This document shows positions 39,251 to 49,642 of a DNA stretch of 64,000 nt, piece after piece. Source of the stretch: Micrococcales bacterium 73-13. Its GTDB lineage: Bacteria; Actinomycetota; Actinomycetes; Actinomycetales; Microbacteriaceae. The stretch is from the NCBI GenBank assembly GCA_001898855.1, contig MKVN01000031.1:1-64000 (forward strand), in the 5' to 3' direction. The translations under genes and the position numbers were made by a program. Numbering within the stretch: position 1 is the stretch's first letter; every line of letters starts with the position of its first letter. Below the pieces are notes generated by a model, which had not been told where the DNA came from, searched no databases, and saw only the letters and a program-made list of their open reading frames with translations.

Positions 39251-40135
39251 ATGCTGCTGGTGACCGGGGCGAACGGACGGCTCGCGCAGGCGACGATCCG
39301 GGAGCTGCGCACGATCGCCGGCGGGGCGGCGATCGCCGTGACGACGCGGGATCCGGATGCCCCCGCCGCCGCGCGCCTGGCGCTCGAGGGCGTCGAGGTC
39401 CGAAGGGCCGACTTCGCGGACCCGGAGTCGCTGCCGGCCGCGTTCGCGGGCGTCCGGAAGGCGCTCGTGATCTCGACGATGGCGCCGAACGACGTGCGCT
39501 TCCGCCTGCATGCGAACGCGATCGACGCGGCCCGCGCCGCCGGCGTCGAGCACGTCGTCTACACGAGCATGCTCGGCGCGAGCGCCGAGGCGATCACCGA
39601 GCACTCGCGACTCGTCCACCACCCGACCGAGGAGCACCTCAAGGCCTCCGGCCTGGACTGGACCGTCCTCCGGCACAGCCTCTACGCGGAGACGCTGCTC
39701 GACGACCTCGACCGCACGCTCGCGACGGGCCTGCTCCGTCGTCCCGGCGGCGAGCGCGCGGCGGCCTACATCGCCCGCGACGACCTCGGCCGCTCCGCGG
39801 CGACGGTGCTCGCGAACGACGACCACGCGGGCCGCGTCTACTCGGAGACGATGTCGGCGACGCTGACCGGCGCCGAGATCGCGGCCGCGCTGTCGACGGC
39901 GGCCGGCCGGCAGATCGGCTACGCGCCGATGCCGTCCGCCGCCTGGCCCGCCTACTTCGCCGAGGTGCTGGGCCTGCCCGCCGAGCTCCTGACGAGCGCC
40001 GGCGAGACCATGCGCGCGCTCGAGGCCGGCGAGTTCGACGTCGTCACCGAGGACTACGCGGCGATCACCGGGCGGGCGCCGACGACGCTCGCCGAGTTCC
40101 TCGCGGCGCATCCGGCGTTCGCCGCTCCGCGCTAG
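39251..40135 (+). CDS. NmrA-like NAD(P)-binding protein (QorB-type SDR)
   Basis: 294 aa from the ATG at 39251, preceded by GAGGAG. The Rossmann motif LLVTGANGRLAQAT (2-15) is that of atypical short-chain dehydrogenases. VEHVVYTSMLGAS and HHPTEEHLKASGLDWTVLRHSLYAE (in part) resemble quinone oxidoreductase QorB/NmrA-like proteins, which lack the classical YxxxK dyad. Probable NADPH-dependent quinone or carbonyl reductase or redox sensor. Stands alone between ilvD and a terminator. Confidence 0.83.
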   Translation: MLLVTGANGRLAQATIRELRTIAGGAAIAVTTRDPDAPAAARLALEGVEVRRADFADPESLPAAFAGVRKALVISTMAPNDVRFRLHANAIDAARAAGVEHVVYTSMLGASAEAITEHSRLVHHPTEEHLKASGLDWTVLRHSLYAETLLDDLDRTLATGLLRRPGGERAAAYIARDDLGRSAATVLANDDHAGRVYSETMSATLTGAEIAAALSTAAGRQIGYAPMPSAAWPAYFAEVLGLPAELLTSAGETMRALEAGEFDVVTEDYAAITGRAPTTLAEFLAAHPAFAAPR

Positions 40136-40161
40136 GGCGGTCCCTCGTCGGTCGTGCCCGA

Positions 40162-40194
40162 CGGTGCGGGCCCGCTGCCATCGGGCCCGCACCG
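40162..40194. terminator. Bidirectional terminator after the NmrA-like gene
   Basis: Perfect 13-bp stem (CGGTGCGGGCCCG and its complement) with a 7-nt loop CTGCCAT, between convergent stops at 40135 and 40209. No T tract. Confidence 0.8.
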
Positions 40195-40208
40195 GGGGAG
40201 CCGGCGGC

Positions 40209-40655
40209 CTAGGCCGCCGGCTTCGCGGGCGCGGCGCGCAGCAGCCGGACGTTCTCGACGAAGGCCAGCACGCCGGGGATCGCCACCGCGAGGAGGACTG
40301 CGACGAGGCCCTGCCAGCTGCCGTCGGCGACGCCGTGGTTGACGCCGTCGACGAGGTTGAGCAGCGTGAAGAGCCCGCCGAGCACGAGCGCGATCCAGAG
40401 CCCGGCCCGGCCGCGGATCGCGAGGATCGCGACGGCGGGCAGCACCGAGAGGGCGTAGAACAGCGCGGTGAGCCAGAGGGTGCCGGGGTCGGCGAACGCG
40501 GCGAGCTCGCCGGCGTGCTCGTGGCCGTGGCCGTCGTCGGCGGCGAGGGCGCCGAAGAAGATGAACACGTGCACGAGCCCGAAGGCGATCCCGCCGATCG
40601 TCGCGGCGAGGTAGAGCAGTGCGGCCCGGGTGCGGCGGGGCGTGGAGTCGGTCAT
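40209..40655 (-). CDS. Small polytopic membrane protein under a palindromic operator
   Basis: 148 aa from the ATG at 40655, with AAAGG 6 bp upstream. Four hydrophobic segments (about 11-35, 60-80, 86-102 and 115-132) are visible. The first extracytoplasmic loop carries a histidine cluster (DDGHGHEHAG) that could bind metal. The C-terminus is short and basic, ending PAKPAA. No family was recognised. The 21-bp palindrome over its promoter suggests dedicated repression. Confidence 0.72.
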   Translation of the reverse strand: MTDSTPRRTRAALLYLAATIGGIAFGLVHVFIFFGALAADDGHGHEHAGELAAFADPGTLWLTALFYALSVLPAVAILAIRGRAGLWIALVLGGLFTLLNLVDGVNHGVADGSWQGLVAVLLAVAIPGVLAFVENVRLLRAAPAKPAA

Positions 40656-40670
40656 GTCGACCTTTCTAGT

Positions 40671-40691
40671 TGATATCGATAATCGATATCA
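40671..40691. promoter_or_regulatory. 21-bp perfect palindrome, probable operator
   Basis: Two 10-bp arms, TGATATCGAT and ATCGATATCA, flank a central A at 40681. It lies 16-36 bp upstream of the ATG at 40655, over the expected core promoter of the minus-strand membrane protein gene, and is AT-rich in a GC-rich region. A dimeric repressor site is the likely reading; the regulator is not encoded beside it. Confidence 0.7.
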
Positions 40692-40784
40692 GCAATTCGA
40701 CCGCCATGGCAAGTCCGGATCCCGGCAGCGCGGATCCGAGGGTTCGCGGGCGGGGCCGCCGCGTGCAGCACCCCGCGCATGGCA

Positions 40785-40941
40785 TAGACTGGCAGTCCGA
40801 TAGACACCCGGGTGGCACAACCAATCCTGGGGGGACGCCCGCAGCCGCAAGCCGCGGGCGCATTCTCATCAGGCCCTTGGCGTCATTCGAGCCCACCGAG
40901 CCTGGTCCCCCGCTAGTCGTGCCAGCCGAAGGAATGCCCTC
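40785..40941 (+). promoter_or_regulatory. Promoter and long leader of ilvBNC
   Basis: TAGACT at 40785-40790 would start transcription near 40797, leaving a leader of about 145 nt before the ilvB ATG. The leader contains a 7-bp hairpin (CGCCCGC 40836-40842 with GCGGGCG 40854-40860). A 34-codon GTG-initiated frame (40812-40916) has only three I/L/V codons (ATC, CTG, CTG...GTC), not the run of branched-chain codons of a classical attenuator peptide. Leader-based control is possible but unproven. Confidence 0.4.
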
Positions 40942-42732
40942 ATGTCCATCACGGACTCCACCCCCAAGTCGCAGGCCGCCCGCGCGCCCGAGATCCTCAC
41001 CGGATCGGGCGCCATCCTGAAGAGCCTCGAGATGCTCGGCATCAAGGACGCCTTCGGCCTGCCCGGCGGCGCCATCATGCCGTTCTACGACGAGCTGATG
41101 GCCTCGACCGCCGTCCGGCACATCCTGGTCCGGCACGAGCAGGGCGCCGGGCACGCCGCCGAGGGCTACGCTGCCGCCTCCGGCGGGATCGGCGTCGCCA
41201 TCGCCACCAGCGGCCCGGGCGCGACGAACCTCGTCACCGCGATCGCGGACGCCTACATGGACTCGGTGCCGCTGCTGGCGATCACCGGCCAGGTGTTCTC
41301 CACGGTGATGGGCACCGACGCGTTCCAGGAGGTCGACATCGTCGGCATCACGATGCCGATCGTCAAGCACTCGTTCCTGGTCAAGGACCCCGCCGAGATC
41401 CCGGCGACGATCGCCGCGGCCGTGCACATCGCGACCACCGGCCGCCCCGGTCCGGTGCTCGTGGACGTGACCAAGGACGCCCAGCAGAACACCGCGCCGT
41501 TCGTCTGGCCGCCGCGACTCGACCTGCCCGGCTACCGGCCGGTCACCAAGGCGCACGGCAAGCAGGTCGTCGCGGCGGCGCAGCTCATCGCCGAGGCGAA
41601 GCGGCCGCTCGTCTACGTCGGCGGCGGCGTGGTGCGCGCGAAGGCGTCGGAGGAGCTGCGGGAGTTCGCCGAGCTGGTCGGCGCGCCCGTCGTCACCACG
41701 CTGATGGCGCGCGGCGCGTTCCCCGACTCCTCGCCGCTGCACCTCGGCATGCCCGGCATGCACGGCTCCGTGCCGGCGGTGCTCGCGTTCCAGGAGTGCG
41801 ACCTCATCGTCGCCCTCGGCGCCCGCTTCGACGATCGGGTGACCGGCAAGGTCAGCGAGTTCGCGCCGGACGCGCAGGTCGTGCACGTGGACATCGACCC
41901 CGCCGAGATCGGGAAGATCCGCGAGGCGCAGGTGCCCATCGTCGGCGACGTCAGAGACGTGCTCGTCGACCTCGCCGTCGCCTACCGGGACGCGGTCGCC
42001 GCGCATCCGGCCGACTACGCCGCCTGGTGGCAGCGCCTGACGACGCTGCGCGAGACCTACCCGCTCGGCTGGGACGAGCCGACCGACGGCCACCTCTCCC
42101 CGCAGAAGGTCATCCAGCGGATCGGCGAGCTCACCGGCCCGGAGGCCGTCTACGCCGCCGGCGTCGGCCAGCACCAGATGTGGGCGGCGCAGTTCATCCG
42201 GTACGAGCGGCCGAACGCGTGGCTGAACTCGGGCGGCGCCGGCACCATGGGCTACGCGGTGCCGGCGGCGATGGGGGCGAAGGTCGCCGAGCCGGACCGC
42301 GTGGTCTGGGCGATCGACGGCGACGGCTGCTTCCAGATGACGAACCAGGAGCTCGCCACCTGCGCGATCAACGGCATCCCGATCAAGGTCGCGATCATCA
42401 ACAACTCCTCGCTCGGCATGGTCCGCCAGTGGCAGACGCTGTTCTACGAGGGACGGCACTCGTTCACCGACCTGGAGACCGGCGGCGGCACCCGGATGAT
42501 CCCCGACTTCGTCAAGCTCGCCGAGGCGTACGACTGCCTGGCGATCCGGGTGACGAAGGAGGAGGAGATCGACGCCGCGATCGAGCTCGCGCTCGCGACG
42601 AACGACCGCCCGGTCGTCATCGACTTCGTGGTCTCCCGCGACGCGATGGTCTGGCCGATGGTCCCGCAGGGCGTCGGCAACTCGAGCGTCCAGTACGCGC
42701 GCGACCACGCGCCGCACTGGGAGGAGGACTGA
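40942..42732 (+). CDS. ilvB: Acetolactate synthase, large (catalytic) subunit
   Basis: 596 aa, ThDP-dependent condensation of pyruvate with pyruvate or 2-ketobutyrate, the first common step of branched-chain amino-acid synthesis. Motifs: [11 protein letters not shown] near the N-terminus, the ThDP glutamate in [39 protein letters not shown] (in part) and the ThDP/Mg motif [18 protein letters not shown] ending in [12 protein letters not shown]. Three bases separate its stop from ilvN. First gene of the ilvBNC operon. Confidence 0.98.
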   Translation: MSITDSTPKSQAARAPEILTGSGAILKSLEMLGIKDAFGLPGGAIMPFYDELMASTAVRHILVRHEQGAGHAAEGYAAASGGIGVAIATSGPGATNLVTAIADAYMDSVPLLAITGQVFSTVMGTDAFQEVDIVGITMPIVKHSFLVKDPAEIPATIAAAVHIATTGRPGPVLVDVTKDAQQNTAPFVWPPRLDLPGYRPVTKAHGKQVVAAAQLIAEAKRPLVYVGGGVVRAKASEELREFAELVGAPVVTTLMARGAFPDSSPLHLGMPGMHGSVPAVLAFQECDLIVALGARFDDRVTGKVSEFAPDAQVVHVDIDPAEIGKIREAQVPIVGDVRDVLVDLAVAYRDAVAAHPADYAAWWQRLTTLRETYPLGWDEPTDGHLSPQKVIQRIGELTGPEAVYAAGVGQHQMWAAQFIRYERPNAWLNSGGAGTMGYAVPAAMGAKVAEPDRVVWAIDGDGCFQMTNQELATCAINGIPIKVAIINNSSLGMVRQWQTLFYEGRHSFTDLETGGGTRMIPDFVKLAEAYDCLAIRVTKEEEIDAAIELALATNDRPVVIDFVVSRDAMVWPMVPQGVGNSSVQYARDHAPHWEED

Positions 42733-42735
42733 GCC

Positions 42736-43242
42736 ATGTCGCACGTCCTCTCGCTGCTGGTCGAGAACAAGCCGGGCCTGCTCACCCGGGTCGCCGGGCT
42801 GTTCGCCCGTCGCGGCTTCAACATCGAGTCGCTCGCGGTCGGCGTCACCGAGATCGAGGGCCTGTCCCGCATCACGGTCGTCGTCGACGTCGAGCAGACG
42901 CCGCTCGAGCAGGTCACCAAGCAGCTGAACAAGCTCGTCAACGTGATCAAGGTCGTCGAGCTCGACTCGACCGCCTCGGTCGTCCGCGAGCACCTGCTGG
43001 TCAAGGTCCGCGCCGACGCCTCGACCCGCTCGCAGGTGCTCGAGGCGGTCGCGCTGTTCCGCGCGCAGGTCGTCGACGTCTCCAGCGACGCGCTGGTCGT
43101 CGAGGTCACCGGCGACTCCGGCAAGGTGCAGGCCCTGCTGCGCCTGCTCGAGCCCTACGGCATCAAGGAGATCGCCCAGTCCGGCGCCCTCGCGATCGGC
43201 CGCGGCGGCAAGTCCATCACCGAACGCGTCTTCAAGAGCTAG
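42736..43242 (+). CDS. ilvN: Acetolactate synthase, small (regulatory) subunit
   Basis: 168 aa. The N-terminal ACT domain (VLSLLVENKPGLLTRVAGLF, in part, and RRGFNIESLAVG) binds valine for feedback inhibition, and the C-terminal domain (about 85-160) activates the large subunit. Directly after ilvB and 24 bp before ilvC. Confidence 0.97.
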   Translation: MSHVLSLLVENKPGLLTRVAGLFARRGFNIESLAVGVTEIEGLSRITVVVDVEQTPLEQVTKQLNKLVNVIKVVELDSTASVVREHLLVKVRADASTRSQVLEAVALFRAQVVDVSSDALVVEVTGDSGKVQALLRLLEPYGIKEIAQSGALAIGRGGKSITERVFKS

Positions 43243-44292
<1,050 letters not shown>

Positions 44293-44300
44293 CCCCCGAT

Positions 44301-44334
44301 CGCAGGGCGCCGTCCTCCGGGGCGGCGCCCTGCG
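44301..44334. terminator. Bidirectional terminator after ilvC
   Basis: Perfect 12-bp stem (CGCAGGGCGCCG and complement) with a 10-nt loop, between the convergent stops of ilvC (44292) and the ThrE-type gene (44339). Confidence 0.8.
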
Positions 44335-44338
44335 GCGT

Positions 44339-45574
44339 TCAGGCCCGCCTCGCCTCGCGCCGGGCGAGGATCCAGCCGCGCACCGTCGTCGGCACCGCGA
44401 CGCCCACGGCGAGCGCGATGACGACGAGGAACGAGGTGACCGCGTCGGAGATCGCGCCGGTCAGCTCCGGCCGGCCCTCGGCGGCGGCGACGAGGCCGGA
44501 GAGCGCCCGGAAGACGTAGGACCCGGGGATCATCGCGACGATCGCGGCGAAGCCGATGCCGGCGAACGGGATCCGCAGCCGCGTCGAGATCGGCGCCAGC
44601 GCCGCCCCGACGACGAGGCTCGTCAGCAGCGCGCCGGCGGCGAGGCTCCAGCCGAGGCCGGTGACGACGGTCCAGTGCAGCCCGTGCGCGAGCGCGCCGA
44701 CGACGACCGGCCACAGGATCATCCGGACCGGCAGCGAGAAGAGGATCGAGAAGGAGGCGGCGGCGATGCCCGCGGCGAGCATGTCGAGCCAGAACGGGAC
44801 GTCGACCGCGGGGCTCAGCACCGGCAGCCGGCCGCCGGCGATCGCGAGGCCGATGCCGAGCCCGAGCGTGATCGACAGCAGCGCCACCGAGCCGTACACG
44901 ATCCGGGCGACGCCGAGCGAGGTGCGCAGCGCGAGCAGGTCCAGGGCGCCGTTCAGCAGCGGCGGCCCGGGGACGAGGACCATCGCGGGGCAGACGGCGA
45001 CGAGCGCCGCGCTCTCCGGCATCCCGAGCACGCCCCAGAGCCCGCCGGCGACGCCGGCGAGGAGCGCCGCGACGAACACCTGCGCGTAGAGACCGATCCG
45101 CAGCCGGGCCAGGCCGCGACGAGCGAGCCCGCCGAGCAGCGCGGTGAGCGCCACGGCGGCGAGCGCGAGCGGGTCGAGCAGCCCGAAGATGACGCCGAGC
45201 GCGGCCGAGCCGGTCGCGCAGGCGACGGCGAACAGCGCCGTCCCGACGACGGGCATCGCCGCTGCCGCCTCCAGCGCGGCGGCGAGCCCCGCGGCATCGA
45301 GCCGGCGGTCGCGGGTGCCGTGGACGGCCGTCATGACCGCCGCGACCCGACGCATGTTGATCGCGCTCGGCGCCGCCGGCGCGAAGCGCGCCGGGCCGCC
45401 GTCGACCACGACGAAGAGCCCGGACCACTCCGGCACGACGGCGATGCGCGCGTCGAGCCCGCGATCGAGCTCGTCGACCGCCCGCAGCGTCATCGCGGTC
45501 GACTGCCCGTTCGCGTGCAGCAGCTCGGCGGCGCGGGCGACGAGCGCGTCCGCCTCCGGTCCCGCATCGCCCAC
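44339..45574 (-). CDS. Threonine/serine exporter family protein (ThrE-like)
   Basis: 411 aa from a GTG. The N-terminal cytoplasmic domain (about 1-105, AAELLHANGQSTAMTLRAV and INMRRVAAVMTAVHG) and about ten membrane helices match the fused ThrE architecture, equivalent to YjjP plus YjjB. PGPPLLNGALDLL and IPGSYVFRALSG are conserved loops. Exports threonine and serine in Corynebacterium. Placed between ilvBNC and the serine-biosynthesis gene serA, divergent from the latter, which fits amino-acid homeostasis. Confidence 0.87.
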   Translation of the reverse strand: MGDAGPEADALVARAAELLHANGQSTAMTLRAVDELDRGLDARIAVVPEWSGLFVVVDGGPARFAPAAPSAINMRRVAAVMTAVHGTRDRRLDAAGLAAALEAAAAMPVVGTALFAVACATGSAALGVIFGLLDPLALAAVALTALLGGLARRGLARLRIGLYAQVFVAALLAGVAGGLWGVLGMPESAALVAVCPAMVLVPGPPLLNGALDLLALRTSLGVARIVYGSVALLSITLGLGIGLAIAGGRLPVLSPAVDVPFWLDMLAAGIAAASFSILFSLPVRMILWPVVVGALAHGLHWTVVTGLGWSLAAGALLTSLVVGAALAPISTRLRIPFAGIGFAAIVAMIPGSYVFRALSGLVAAAEGRPELTGAISDAVTSFLVVIALAVGVAVPTTVRGWILARREARRA

Positions 45575-45599
45575 GTCCTGGAGCGTAGCGCGCGTCGAC

Positions 45600-45605
45600 T
45601 AGCCT
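45600..45605 (+). promoter_or_regulatory. TAGCCT -10 box upstream of serA
   Basis: TAGCCT lies 37 bp before the serA GTG; the transcript would have a leader of about 30 nt. Confidence 0.4.
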
Positions 45606-45642
45606 GGTACGGCACTGCCCGCCGACCCCGAGGATTCCGCCC

Positions 45643-47238
45643 GTGTCGAAGCCGGTCGTCCTGATCGCAGAAGAACTCTCCCCGGCCACCGTCGACGCGC
45701 TCGGCCCCGACTTCGACGTGCGCAGCGTCGACGGGACCGACCGCCCCGCGCTGCTCGACTCCCTCCGCGAGGCGAGCGCCGTGCTCATCCGCTCCGCCAC
45801 GAAGATGGACGCCGAGGCGATCGCCGCCGGCCAGCGGCTCCAGGTCATCGCCCGCGCCGGCGTCGGCCTCGACAACGTCGACATCAAGGCCGCGACCGAG
45901 GCCGGCGTGATGGTCGTCAACGCCCCGACCTCGAACATCATCTCCGCCGCCGAACTGACCATCGGGCACATCCTGAGCCTCGCCCGGCACATCCCCGCTG
46001 CGCACGCGAGCCTCGCCGCCGGCCAGTGGAAGCGCTCGAAGTACACCGGCACCGAGCTCTACGAGAAGACCGTCGGCATCATCGGCCTCGGCCGCATCGG
46101 CGCCCTGATCGCGGCCCGGCTGCAGGCGTTCGGCGTCGACATCGTCGCCTACGACCCGTACGTCACCGCCGCCCGTGCGCAGCAGCTCGGCGTCCGCCTC
46201 GTGCCGCTCGACGAGCTGCTCGCCGTCAGCGACTTCGTGACCATCCACATGCCGAAGACGCCCGAGACCACCGGCATGATCGGCGCGGCCCAGCTGCGCG
46301 CGATGAAGCCGACCGCCTACGTCGTCAACGTCGCCCGCGGCGGGCTCGTCGACGAGGCCGCGCTCGCGGAGGCGCTCGCGGCGGGGGAGATCGCCGGCGC
46401 CGGTCTCGACGTCTTCGTCACCGAGCCGCCGGCCGCCGACTCGCCGGTGCTCACCGCGCCGAACATCGTGCTCACCCCGCACCTCGGCGCCTCCACGGAC
46501 GAGGCCCAGGAGAAGGCGGGCATCGCGGTCGCGCGCTCGGTCCGGCTCGCGCTGGAGGGCGATCTCGTCCCGGACGCGGTCAACGTCGCCGGCGGCGTGA
46601 TCGACCCGTTCGTGCGCCCCGGCATCGCGCTGGTGGAGAAGCTCGGCCAGATCCTCTCCGGGCTCGCCCCGGCCGCGCTGACCCGCCTCGACGTCGACGT
46701 GCGCGGCGAGCTCGCCGACTACGACGTGAGCGTGTACCGGCTCGCCGCCCTGAAGGGCTTCTTCACCCCGATCGTCAGCGAGAACGTCTCCTACGTGAAC
46801 GCCCCGCTGCTCGCCGAGCAGCGCGGCATCGAGACCTCGCTGACGACGGGCGCGGAGTCCAAGGACTACCGGAACACCACGACGCTGACCGGCGTGCTCG
46901 CCGACGGCCGGACGGTCCGGGTCGCCGGCACCCTGTCGGGCACGAAGATGGTCGAGAAGATCATCGGGATCGACGGCTACGAGATCGAGGTGCCGATCAA
47001 GCGGCACCACATCCTGATGGACTACCTCGACCGGCCCGGCGTCATCGGCGTCTACGGCCGGGAGCTCGGCGCGATCGGGATCAACATCGACGCGATGCAG
47101 GTCGCGGTCGACGAATCGACCGGCAGGGCGCTCTCCATCCTCACCGTCAGCGACCCGGTGCCGGACGAGGTGCTCGCGCGGATCGGGGCGGAGATCCAGG
47201 CCGACCGCATCCTCGAGCTCGACGTCACCGAGATCTGA
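45643..47238 (+). CDS. serA: D-3-phosphoglycerate dehydrogenase
   Basis: 531 aa, the long (type I) form. First step of serine synthesis, oxidising 3-phosphoglycerate with NAD. Substrate domain with ARAGVGLDNVDI, then NAD-binding VGIIGLGRIGALIAARL (in part). Catalytic residues lie in NVARGGLVDEAAL and LTPHLGASTDEAQ (His). An allosteric substrate-binding domain is followed by a C-terminal ACT domain (from about 455, HHILMDYLDRPGVIGVYGRELG in part) for serine inhibition, as in M. tuberculosis SerA. Confidence 0.97.
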   Translation: MSKPVVLIAEELSPATVDALGPDFDVRSVDGTDRPALLDSLREASAVLIRSATKMDAEAIAAGQRLQVIARAGVGLDNVDIKAATEAGVMVVNAPTSNIISAAELTIGHILSLARHIPAAHASLAAGQWKRSKYTGTELYEKTVGIIGLGRIGALIAARLQAFGVDIVAYDPYVTAARAQQLGVRLVPLDELLAVSDFVTIHMPKTPETTGMIGAAQLRAMKPTAYVVNVARGGLVDEAALAEALAAGEIAGAGLDVFVTEPPAADSPVLTAPNIVLTPHLGASTDEAQEKAGIAVARSVRLALEGDLVPDAVNVAGGVIDPFVRPGIALVEKLGQILSGLAPAALTRLDVDVRGELADYDVSVYRLAALKGFFTPIVSENVSYVNAPLLAEQRGIETSLTTGAESKDYRNTTTLTGVLADGRTVRVAGTLSGTKMVEKIIGIDGYEIEVPIKRHHILMDYLDRPGVIGVYGRELGAIGINIDAMQVAVDESTGRALSILTVSDPVPDEVLARIGAEIQADRILELDVTEI

Positions 47239-47417
47239 TCCCCTAGTTCCAGGGGCTGCTCCGCGGCCGCACGGCCGGTACGGTCGACCAGTCGTCTCCG
47301 GCGCCCTCCGGCACCCGAGTCCGAGGCACCCGGGCCGGATGACGATGCCCCTCCGCGAGCCCGCGTCGCGCCCTCCGGCGCCCGGCCGCCGCGCAGCACG
47401 GGATCAGGCCGCGGTAC

Positions 47418-47423
47418 TACCCT
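47418..47423 (+). promoter_or_regulatory. TACCCT -10 box before leuB
   Basis: TACCCT ends 7 bp before the ATG at 47431. The 192-bp gap after serA otherwise holds only a weak hairpin (CCCCT-AGTTCC-AGGGG at 47240-47255). Confidence 0.45.
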
Positions 47424-47430
47424 GGATGGC

Positions 47431-48486
47431 ATGCCGCGCACCCTCTCGCTCGCCGTCATCCCGGGCGACGGGATCGGCCCGGAGGTGACCGCGCAGGCGC
47501 TCCGCGTGCTCGACACGGTGACGGCCGGCACCGACCTCGCCTTCGCGAAGACGGAGTTCCGCCTCGGCGCGGAGCGATACCTCGAGGACGGCCAGGTGCT
47601 GCCGGAGGACGAGTTCGCCGCGATCAAGGCGTCGGACGCGATCCTGTTCGGCGCGGTCGGCGGCGTCCCCGGCGACCCGCGGCTGCGCGAGGCGAACATC
47701 GAGCGCGGCCTGCTGCTGCGGATGCGCTTCGAGCTCGACCAGTACGTGAACCTGCGCCCGACCCGGATCGTGCCGGGCGTCGTCTCGCCGCTGTCGGACC
47801 CCGGCCCCGTCGACTTCGTCGTCGTGCGCGAGGGCACCGAGGGCCCGTACGTCGGCAACGGCGGCGCGATCCGCCGCGGCACGCCGCACGAGATCGCGAA
47901 CGAGCTCGGCGTGAACACCGCCTTCGGCGTGGAGCGCGTGGTGCGCGACGCGTTCGCCCGCGCACGGCGCCGGCGCGGGCGGCTGACCTGGGTCGCCAAG
48001 ACGAACGTGCTGGTGCACGCCGGCGCGCTCTGGCAGCGGATCGTCGCCGAGGTCGGCCGCGACTTCCCGGATGTCGAGGTGGACTACCTGCACGTGGACG
48101 CCGCGACCATCTTCCTGGTCACGGATCCTGCTAGATTCGACGTCATCGTCACCGACAACCTGTTCGGCGACATCCTGACCGACCTGGCGGGCGCGATCGG
48201 CGGCGGCATCGGTCTGGCGGCATCGGGGAACATCAACCCGGACGGCGCCTATCCCAGCATGTTCGAGCCCGTGCACGGGTCGGCGCCGGACATCGCGGGA
48301 CGCGGCATCGCGGATCCGACGGCCGCGATCCTCTCCGCCGCGCTGCTCCTCGACCACCTCGGGGCGCCGCAGCCGGCGGCCAGGATCGTGACCGCGGTCG
48401 ACGCGGACCTCGCGGAGCGCGGCCAGGCCGCGCGCTCCACCGCCGAGGTCGGCGACGCGATCCTCGCCGGAATCGACGCCCGCTGA
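47431..48486 (+). CDS. leuB: 3-isopropylmalate dehydrogenase
   Basis: 351 aa, actinobacterial short type. Oxidative decarboxylation in leucine synthesis. Landmarks: [12 protein letters not shown] (10-21), [17 protein letters not shown] (substrate arginines), [36 protein letters not shown] (Mg aspartates) and [18 protein letters not shown] (in part). Followed 49 bp later by ilvE, with which it may share a transcript. Confidence 0.97.
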   Translation: MPRTLSLAVIPGDGIGPEVTAQALRVLDTVTAGTDLAFAKTEFRLGAERYLEDGQVLPEDEFAAIKASDAILFGAVGGVPGDPRLREANIERGLLLRMRFELDQYVNLRPTRIVPGVVSPLSDPGPVDFVVVREGTEGPYVGNGGAIRRGTPHEIANELGVNTAFGVERVVRDAFARARRRRGRLTWVAKTNVLVHAGALWQRIVAEVGRDFPDVEVDYLHVDAATIFLVTDPARFDVIVTDNLFGDILTDLAGAIGGGIGLAASGNINPDGAYPSMFEPVHGSAPDIAGRGIADPTAAILSAALLLDHLGAPQPAARIVTAVDADLAERGQAARSTAEVGDAILAGIDAR

Positions 48487-48535
48487 ACGAGGCCGCAGGC
48501 CGAGACGAAGCACCCCACCACGCAAGGACCCCGAC

Positions 48536-49642
48536 ATGAAGAACCTGCTCGCGGACTCGACGCTCGAGTTCGCCCGGACCCTGCACGACAGCCCCCGTGG
48601 CGAGGACGACCTCTCCCGGATCCTCGCCGAGCCCGGCTTCGGCGAGGTGTTCACCGACCACATGGTCGACATCCACTGGTCCGAGAAGGGCGGCTGGCAC
48701 CGGCCGCGCGTGCTGCCCTACGGCCCGATCTCGCTCGACCCGGCCGCGGCGGTGCTGCACTACGGCCAGGAGATCTTCGAGGGGCTGAAGGCCTACCGGC
48801 ACGCCGACGGCTCCATCTGGACGTTCCGCCCCGTCGAGAACGCGAAGCGCTTCCAGCGCTCGGCTCGCCGGATGGCGCTGCCGGAGCTGCCGATCGACTA
48901 CTTCGTCGCCTCGCTGCGCGAGCTCATCTCGGTCGACCATCGCTGGGTGCCGAGCGCCCCGGAGACGAGCCTGTACTTCCGGCCGTTCATGTTCGCCGCG
49001 GAGGCCTTCCTCGGGGTGCGCCCGGCGAAGAAGGTCTACTACCACCTGATCGCCTCGCCGGCCGGCGCCTACTTCAAGTCGGGCCCGGCGCCGGTGTCGA
49101 TCTGGCTGTCGAACGACTTCTCCCGCGCCGGCAAGGGCGGCACGGGGGCCGCGAAGACCGGCGGCAACTACGCGGCGAGCCTCATCGCGCAGCAGGAGGC
49201 GTACGACCACGGCTGCCAGCAGGTGCTCTTCCTCGACTCGGTCGAGGGGCGCTACCTCGAGGAGCTCGGCGGGATGAACGTCGTGCTCGTCCAGCGCGAC
49301 GGCACGCTGGTCACGCCCGACTCGGACTCGATCCTCGAGGGCATCACCCGGGACTCGATCCTGCAGCTCGCCGAGGACCGCGGCCACCGCGTCGAGCGGC
49401 GGCGGGTCTCGATCGACGAATGGCGCGAGGGCGTCGCCTCCGGCGAGGTGACCGAGGTGTTCGCCTGCGGCACCGCCGCGGTGGTCACCCCGATCGCCCT
49501 GCTGAAGGCGACGGACTTCGAGATCGGCGCCGCGGACGCGCCGGCCGGGGAGCTGACGCTGTCGCTGCGCCAGGAGCTGACCGACATCCAGTACGGCCGC
49601 GTCCCCGACCGGCACGGCTGGCTGACGAGGCTCGACTCGTGA
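48536..49642 (+). CDS. ilvE: Branched-chain-amino-acid aminotransferase
   Basis: 368-aa fold-type IV PLP enzyme converting branched-chain keto acids to valine, leucine and isoleucine. YGQEIFEGLKAYRHADGS and FRPFMFAAEAFLGVRP are class landmarks, and K207 in AAKTGGNYAAS is the predicted PLP lysine. ACGTAAVVTPIALL closes the cofactor pocket. The stop overlaps the next gene as GTGA. Confidence 0.97.
   Translation: MKNLLADSTLEFARTLHDSPRGEDDLSRILAEPGFGEVFTDHMVDIHWSEKGGWHRPRVLPYGPISLDPAAAVLHYGQEIFEGLKAYRHADGSIWTFRPVENAKRFQRSARRMALPELPIDYFVASLRELISVDHRWVPSAPETSLYFRPFMFAAEAFLGVRPAKKVYYHLIASPAGAYFKSGPAPVSIWLSNDFSRAGKGGTGAAKTGGNYAASLIAQQEAYDHGCQQVLFLDSVEGRYLEELGGMNVVLVQRDGTLVTPDSDSILEGITRDSILQLAEDRGHRVERRRVSIDEWREGVASGEVTEVFACGTAAVVTPIALLKATDFEIGAADAPAGELTLSLRQELTDIQYGRVPDRHGWLTRLDS

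Noticed and set aside
40812..40916. Leader peptide for ilvBNC attenuation
   Set aside because: The 34-codon GTG frame lacks a ribosome-binding site and a run of Ile/Leu/Val codons, so it does not qualify as a classical attenuator peptide.
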